Below are positions 24,096-27,334 of a stretch of DNA of 27,334 bases, piece after piece (positions within the stretch are counted from its first letter, which is position 1; each line of letters starts with the position of its first letter). This stretch comes from a virus. The notes under the pieces were generated by a model that saw only the letters and a list, made by a program, of their open reading frames with translations, searched no databases and had not been told where the DNA came from. Location of the stretch: the IMG/VR virus record IMGVR_UViG_3300024062_000051, positions 1-27,334 of that record, one strand, 5' to 3'. The position numbers and the translations under genes are program-made.

Positions 24096-26300
24096 TTAAG
24101 GTTCTATATAGTGCTCCATGTCGTACCAATTGTTACCAATCTCTACACTCACTGGGAATGGGACATTTATTCCCATATCAAAATAATAATTAAATACGTT
24201 AGGCACCTTCTCCATTATATGACGAGTTATCTTTACCACTCTGTCTAATTCATCAATATGACTGTCGATTAAGACACAATCATGTACGGTATTTACTAAA
24301 TAGGCTTTATTTAAGAAATTATTCTGTTTATTGAATTCCCTCCATATTTTACCAATTATAGTTTGTACTATCTCTCCACCTAGACCCTGTACTGGCCAGT
24401 TTTTTCTTTCAGTTGGAGAGAAACCTAAAGGCTTACCCTGCTCTTTCATGAAGTCAGGGGTCTCCTTTTCAGTCCATATATACCTAGTTCCTGTAGGAGA
24501 GAACCACTGACCTTGTTTAGGCCAGTAGGTAATACCATTTATTGTTTTTGGATTACCAAGTGACTCTCTGGATTTATGGATTGCTTCTTCAACTGAGGCA
24601 TCAAAGGCTGAGATTCCTGGGTACATTGCTTCTTCAGCAATAATAAGTTGTTTAACTTGTTCCCTAGACATTCCTGTTGAGTCTGCAATAGCAGATACTC
24701 CAGCTCCATATGCGCGTTGAAAAGTGAATCCTTTAATTTGTGTTCTTTGTGCTGAAACGACAGGATCACCAGAAAGATGAAGATGTTTAAGATCCCTATA
24801 ATCATCACCAGTCGCAGCGGATAGACGTTTAACATGAAAATCTATTCCTTCTCTAATGTCACTGCAGAGTTGTTTATCTTGACTGAGAACTCCTTGAACA
24901 ATAACTTCCAATTGTGAGTAGTCGATCTCAATAATTCGTCCATGTCTTCCAAATCTGCTAATGAACATCCGCTTAACGAGGGATTTATCTCCTCTTGGAA
25001 TATTTTGCATATTCGGGTCTGATGAACTAAGTCTGCTTGTAACTGTAGAAGTGTGGTTAAGCTTGTGATGTATTCTTCCATCAACGTCAACAAGAGTGAG
25101 CATTCCTTTTCTATTACCATTCTTATCTTCGCTCCAATAGTAGGTAGTTAAATCCTTAGATATCTTCTGTGTTTTAGCTAAATCAATAAGGAAGGGGATC
25201 CGTCTATTCCCCAATTCCTCAATAACTTCAGAGCTTGTTCTATAAATAGGATTACCTGCTCCATCATTAAGAGCAGTTTCCCATTCCTCTTTAGCCTGAG
25301 TTTTACCCTCAATGAAATGTAAAACATCTTGAATAGCACCTTTAGGTTTAGTCAGATCAGGCACTGTTTTATTCTTATATTTAATCTCCCCCATCCTCTT
25401 ACCTGATTGGTATCGGTAGGGGATACTATGACCATCCACTGCTGATTCAACCATAACTACTTCTTTCTCTACCTTCTTTGCATAGAGCTGATTACCGTTA
25501 CTATCTAAATACGGTTTCCATTCTTTATATTTGGCAACTCCTCCAAACAGGAGATATGAACGGTGATAGTTGGATTTCCAATTGAAGGTAAATCCTTCAG
25601 GGAATCCAGGTAATTCATCATTAAGTCGATCAATAAGGTTGTCATATTGAGACTGCAACTGAATTCTATCTCGCTCTCCAATCTGTTCATCTATCTTTAA
25701 TCCTCTATATTCCATCTCTGTAGTGGCAAGTAATCCATCCATTCTATTCCATACCATTTGTAGGAAATTAGGATGGATATTCTGTGCGTGTTGATACTGC
25801 TCACTAAATATTTGATAGGTGTTATCTACATCCCCTTTTAAATATTTTATTAAAAGATCCTCTGGGATCTGAGGGGTATCAATCCCTTGTTCCCATAGAG
25901 CTTTAACCTCATCTATCTTTAAGGATCCTCCGTATTCCTCTGTAATTGAGTCCATTGAAACCATGTGTGAGGATTGTTGCATTCCTTGCAATAGATAATG
26001 AACATACTGGCAATCCCATATCCTTCCACCTCTACGGAAGTAGTCCTGCAACTCACTTTTGCTCCACATGTAGAGCAGGTCAAACTTGATGTTGAAGCCA
26101 ATTAGTACCTCCGTTTCAGGTGTAATAGGTACATAATGATGAAGAAACCCTTGATGATCTGCAAAATAATTACAGAAGGTATCTTCATCATCATGCTTGT
26201 ATCCTGATGCCACTACCCAATTTTCAAGACAGAAGGGGGAAGCTTTTCTCTTATTATAAGTTTGTACTGTTGTTTCCAGATCGAGAGTGAGAGTTCTCAT
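24096..26300 (-). CDS. Family A DNA polymerase with 3'-5' proofreading (T7 gp5-type)
   Basis: At 734 residues it is close to T7 gp5 (704). The exonuclease motifs are complete: D7/E9 in LTLDLET, N70/D74 in GFNIKFD, and Y153/D157 in YLKGD. The polymerase motifs follow: motif A DYSQLE at 460-465, motif B R519...K523...F527...Y531-G, and motif C VHDC at 672-675 with H673/D674. The position equal to E. coli Phe762 is F527. Motif A has I at position 467, where E. coli Pol I has Arg (DYSQIELR). T7 polymerase uses thioredoxin inserted at the thumb; I cannot see whether this one does. The ATG at 26300 lies inside the end of the preceding gene (47 nt overlap). It would copy the phage genome with a primase-helicase that is not in the window. 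Confidence 0.97.
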   Translation of the reverse strand: MRTLTLDLETTVQTYNKRKASPFCLENWVVASGYKHDDEDTFCNYFADHQGFLHHYVPITPETEVLIGFNIKFDLLYMWSKSELQDYFRRGGRIWDCQYVHYLLQGMQQSSHMVSMDSITEEYGGSLKIDEVKALWEQGIDTPQIPEDLLIKYLKGDVDNTYQIFSEQYQHAQNIHPNFLQMVWNRMDGLLATTEMEYRGLKIDEQIGERDRIQLQSQYDNLIDRLNDELPGFPEGFTFNWKSNYHRSYLLFGGVAKYKEWKPYLDSNGNQLYAKKVEKEVVMVESAVDGHSIPYRYQSGKRMGEIKYKNKTVPDLTKPKGAIQDVLHFIEGKTQAKEEWETALNDGAGNPIYRTSSEVIEELGNRRIPFLIDLAKTQKISKDLTTYYWSEDKNGNRKGMLTLVDVDGRIHHKLNHTSTVTSRLSSSDPNMQNIPRGDKSLVKRMFISRFGRHGRIIEIDYSQLEVIVQGVLSQDKQLCSDIREGIDFHVKRLSAATGDDYRDLKHLHLSGDPVVSAQRTQIKGFTFQRAYGAGVSAIADSTGMSREQVKQLIIAEEAMYPGISAFDASVEEAIHKSRESLGNPKTINGITYWPKQGQWFSPTGTRYIWTEKETPDFMKEQGKPLGFSPTERKNWPVQGLGGEIVQTIIGKIWREFNKQNNFLNKAYLVNTVHDCVLIDSHIDELDRVVKITRHIMEKVPNVFNYYFDMGINVPFPVSVEIGNNWYDMEHYIEP

Positions 26301-26523
26301 TTTTTAATCTCTCTAATTTCATTTGATGAGCATATAAGCCTGTTTTAATGTCCTCTAATTTAATTAATAGCTGTTCCTGATCCCGGATATATGCAGGTTT
26401 GTAACAGTTCCTTGTATTGGGGTCAGCTAGATACTCCTCTCTATATGTATTAAGAGTTTCTCTAGCTGCTGTAATGGATTGTTTAACTAACTTAATCGAC
26501 GCGAAGGATGAGATCTTTTCCAT
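26254..26523 (-). CDS. Small helical protein overlapping the DNA polymerase start (unknown)
   Basis: An 89-residue protein from the ATG at 26523, which lies 32 nt inside the preceding gene. Its own end lies 47 nt into the polymerase gene. It is helical and basic/charged (KLVKQSITAARETLNTYREEYL, then RDQEQLLIKLEDIKTGLYAHQMKLERLK), likely a short coiled coil, with a polar Asn/Ser tail. Both overlaps are longer than the 1-11 nt usual here. It is not recognised. The dense positioning supports coding, but the overlaps also leave open that a shorter version is used. Confidence 0.55.
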   Translation of the reverse strand: MEKISSFASIKLVKQSITAARETLNTYREEYLADPNTRNCYKPAYIRDQEQLLIKLEDIKTGLYAHQMKLERLKNENSHSRSGNNSTNL

Positions 26524-26842
26524 CTTCTTTGTTCCTTATGCAGATAATTTCATACTCATAACAAAAAATGATTTCCTTAGCTGTAGTAATAGTAGCTATG
26601 GGGTACAAATCTGGATCGCTGGGATAGCTATATATACCTTCTTCATTTACAGATCCCTTAGTACCAAACGGATCTAAGGGGTAACCATAATGCCACTCAA
26701 TTATTTCTTTTATAGGGGCATTCTCTATAATTGAGTTTTGTGCCCAGGCATAGATAATCTTAGTCCTATAGATCAACATTGCCTGTGTATACACCGCATT
26801 AAACTTTTCAAAGGGGTCATAATTAATTGTAACGACTCTCAT
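26492..26842 (-). CDS. 116-residue protein of the early/middle block (unknown)
   Basis: The ATG at 26842 shares its first base with the preceding stop (TAATG). The protein is soluble and rich in Ile, Tyr and Glu. It has a helical N-terminal part (FEKFNAVYTQAMLIYRTKII), a WHYGYPLDPFGTKG turn-rich middle, and a beta-type end (TITTAKEIIFCYEYEIICIR). I do not recognise a domain, and there is no membrane span or nuclease motif. It is probably one of the many small phage-specific genes that sit before the replication genes. Confidence 0.6.
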   Translation of the reverse strand: MRVVTINYDPFEKFNAVYTQAMLIYRTKIIYAWAQNSIIENAPIKEIIEWHYGYPLDPFGTKGSVNEEGIYSYPSDPDLYPIATITTAKEIIFCYEYEIICIRNKEDGKDLILRVD

Positions 26843-27291
26843 TATTTCAATTCCTCATGAAGTTCAGACATCATCTTCTCAATCTTTTTTAAACGCTTAT
26901 TTATCTTAAGCAGCAGATCTAATTGCTCAACTACTGGAAGAAGTTCCTTAAACTCTTCTATTGCAGGTTCTACAACAGGGGGTGCTTTATGTACTTCTTT
27001 TTCTTTCTCACTCGCTACAAACTCTATCAAGTCTTGAGTAAGCAGGTTGTGAGTTTTACAGATACGCTCTATACCACTAAGGGTCACACAGATATTGGGT
27101 CTACCGGGAATCCCATTGATGGCACAACGAAAAGCTTCGTTTGTATTGAGTTTCTTAGCTATTTCACTACTCTTAGCTGAAGTATTAACAAACCCCATTA
27201 CATCCATCATCACATAGCCAGTTGTTCCCAAGTAATTACCTGACCGGATATAGCTTTGTCCACAAGCAAGCAATTCAACTTCCATCTTCAT
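26842..27291 (-). CDS. 149-residue protein with C-terminal coiled coil (unknown; faint antirepressor-like look)
   Basis: The ATG at 27291 has GGAGA 6 nt upstream (27298-27302) and follows the hairpin terminator. Residues 1-85 form a compact domain (GYVMMDVMGFVNTSAKSSEI, then NGIPGRPNICVTLSGIERIC), whose layout recalls phage antirepressor-type modules, but only faintly. Residues 95-149 are Pro/Glu/Leu-rich and end in a Lys/Leu/Glu coiled coil (LLLKINKRLKKIEKMMSELH). As the first gene after the hairpin it may open a new transcription unit. Function is open; the coding call itself is sound. Confidence 0.7.
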   Translation of the reverse strand: MKMEVELLACGQSYIRSGNYLGTTGYVMMDVMGFVNTSAKSSEIAKKLNTNEAFRCAINGIPGRPNICVTLSGIERICKTHNLLTQDLIEFVASEKEKEVHKAPPVVEPAIEEFKELLPVVEQLDLLLKINKRLKKIEKMMSELHEELK

Positions 27292-27306
27292 ATGTTATCT
27301 CCAGAG

Positions 27307-27331
27307 AATAAAAAGCCCTCACTAGGAGGGC
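27307..27331 (-). terminator. Rho-independent-type transcription terminator
   Basis: On the minus strand GCCCTC pairs with GAGGGC (27326-27331 with 27315-27320) around a 5-nt CTAGT loop and is followed by TTTTTATT. This is a textbook intrinsic terminator reading in the direction of the genes. It should end transcripts from genes beyond the right edge, with the 149-residue gene starting 15 nt past it, so a promoter must lie upstream or read-through must occur. Confidence 0.85.
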
Positions 27332-27334
27332 ATA

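Overview
The window is part of a lytic tailed-phage genome with short-tailed, T7-like (Autographivirales-type podovirus) organisation. Every gene I can support lies on the minus strand, so the genome reads from position 27334 down to 1. Genes are packed with ATGA or TAATG stop/start overlaps. The sequence looks AT-rich. I see no integrase, repressor, tRNA, CRISPR array or insertion sequence. The small zinc-dependent M15 endolysin fits a Gram-negative host, but the host cannot be named from this window.

Reading in the direction of transcription: (1) 27334-26254 opens with a rho-independent-type hairpin and then three small unrecognised genes. (2) 26300-20278 is the replication and nucleotide-metabolism block: a family A DNA polymerase with 3'-5' exonuclease, a probable ssDNA-binding protein, a 54-residue single-membrane-span protein next to an M15 peptidase (a possible lysis pair), a 5'-3' exonuclease, three small genes, a recombination endonuclease VII, an 86-residue gene that seems to start on AUU, and a 65-residue gene. 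(3) 20278-17834 is a single-subunit T7-type RNA polymerase directly upstream of the structural genes. This is the phiKMV-type position, not the T7 position. (4) 17877-1938 is the virion block: two small proteins, portal, a small protein, scaffold, major capsid, tail tubular A and B, then internal virion (ejection) proteins resembling gp14, gp15 and a gp16 that appears split in two. (5) 1945-1 carries a small terminase subunit, a 71-residue protein, and the N-terminal 494 residues of a large fibre or adhesin built of alternating Ig-like domains. That protein runs off the left edge. Primase, helicase and large terminase are not in the window and are presumably beyond its edges.

The most unusual part is the only large gene-free gap (13483-13772), between capsid and tail tubular A. 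It sits where T7 has its main terminator, but instead of a terminator with a U-tract it holds what looks like an elaborate structured RNA. A perfect 9-bp long-range helix encloses several hairpins. It is followed by a hairpin and then a three-way junction with a possible pseudoknot. Two of the hairpins share the same GAAAGA loop. The phage RNA polymerase would transcribe this RNA at high level along with the capsid message.

How the genes work together: the RNA polymerase would transcribe the late block. DNA polymerase, the ssDNA-binding candidate, the exonuclease and endonuclease VII would replicate, degrade host DNA and resolve branches. The scaffold, capsid and portal form the procapsid and the terminase packages it. 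The tubular proteins and the ejection proteins form the tail and the DNA-ejection channel, and the Ig-rich protein is probably exposed on the virion.
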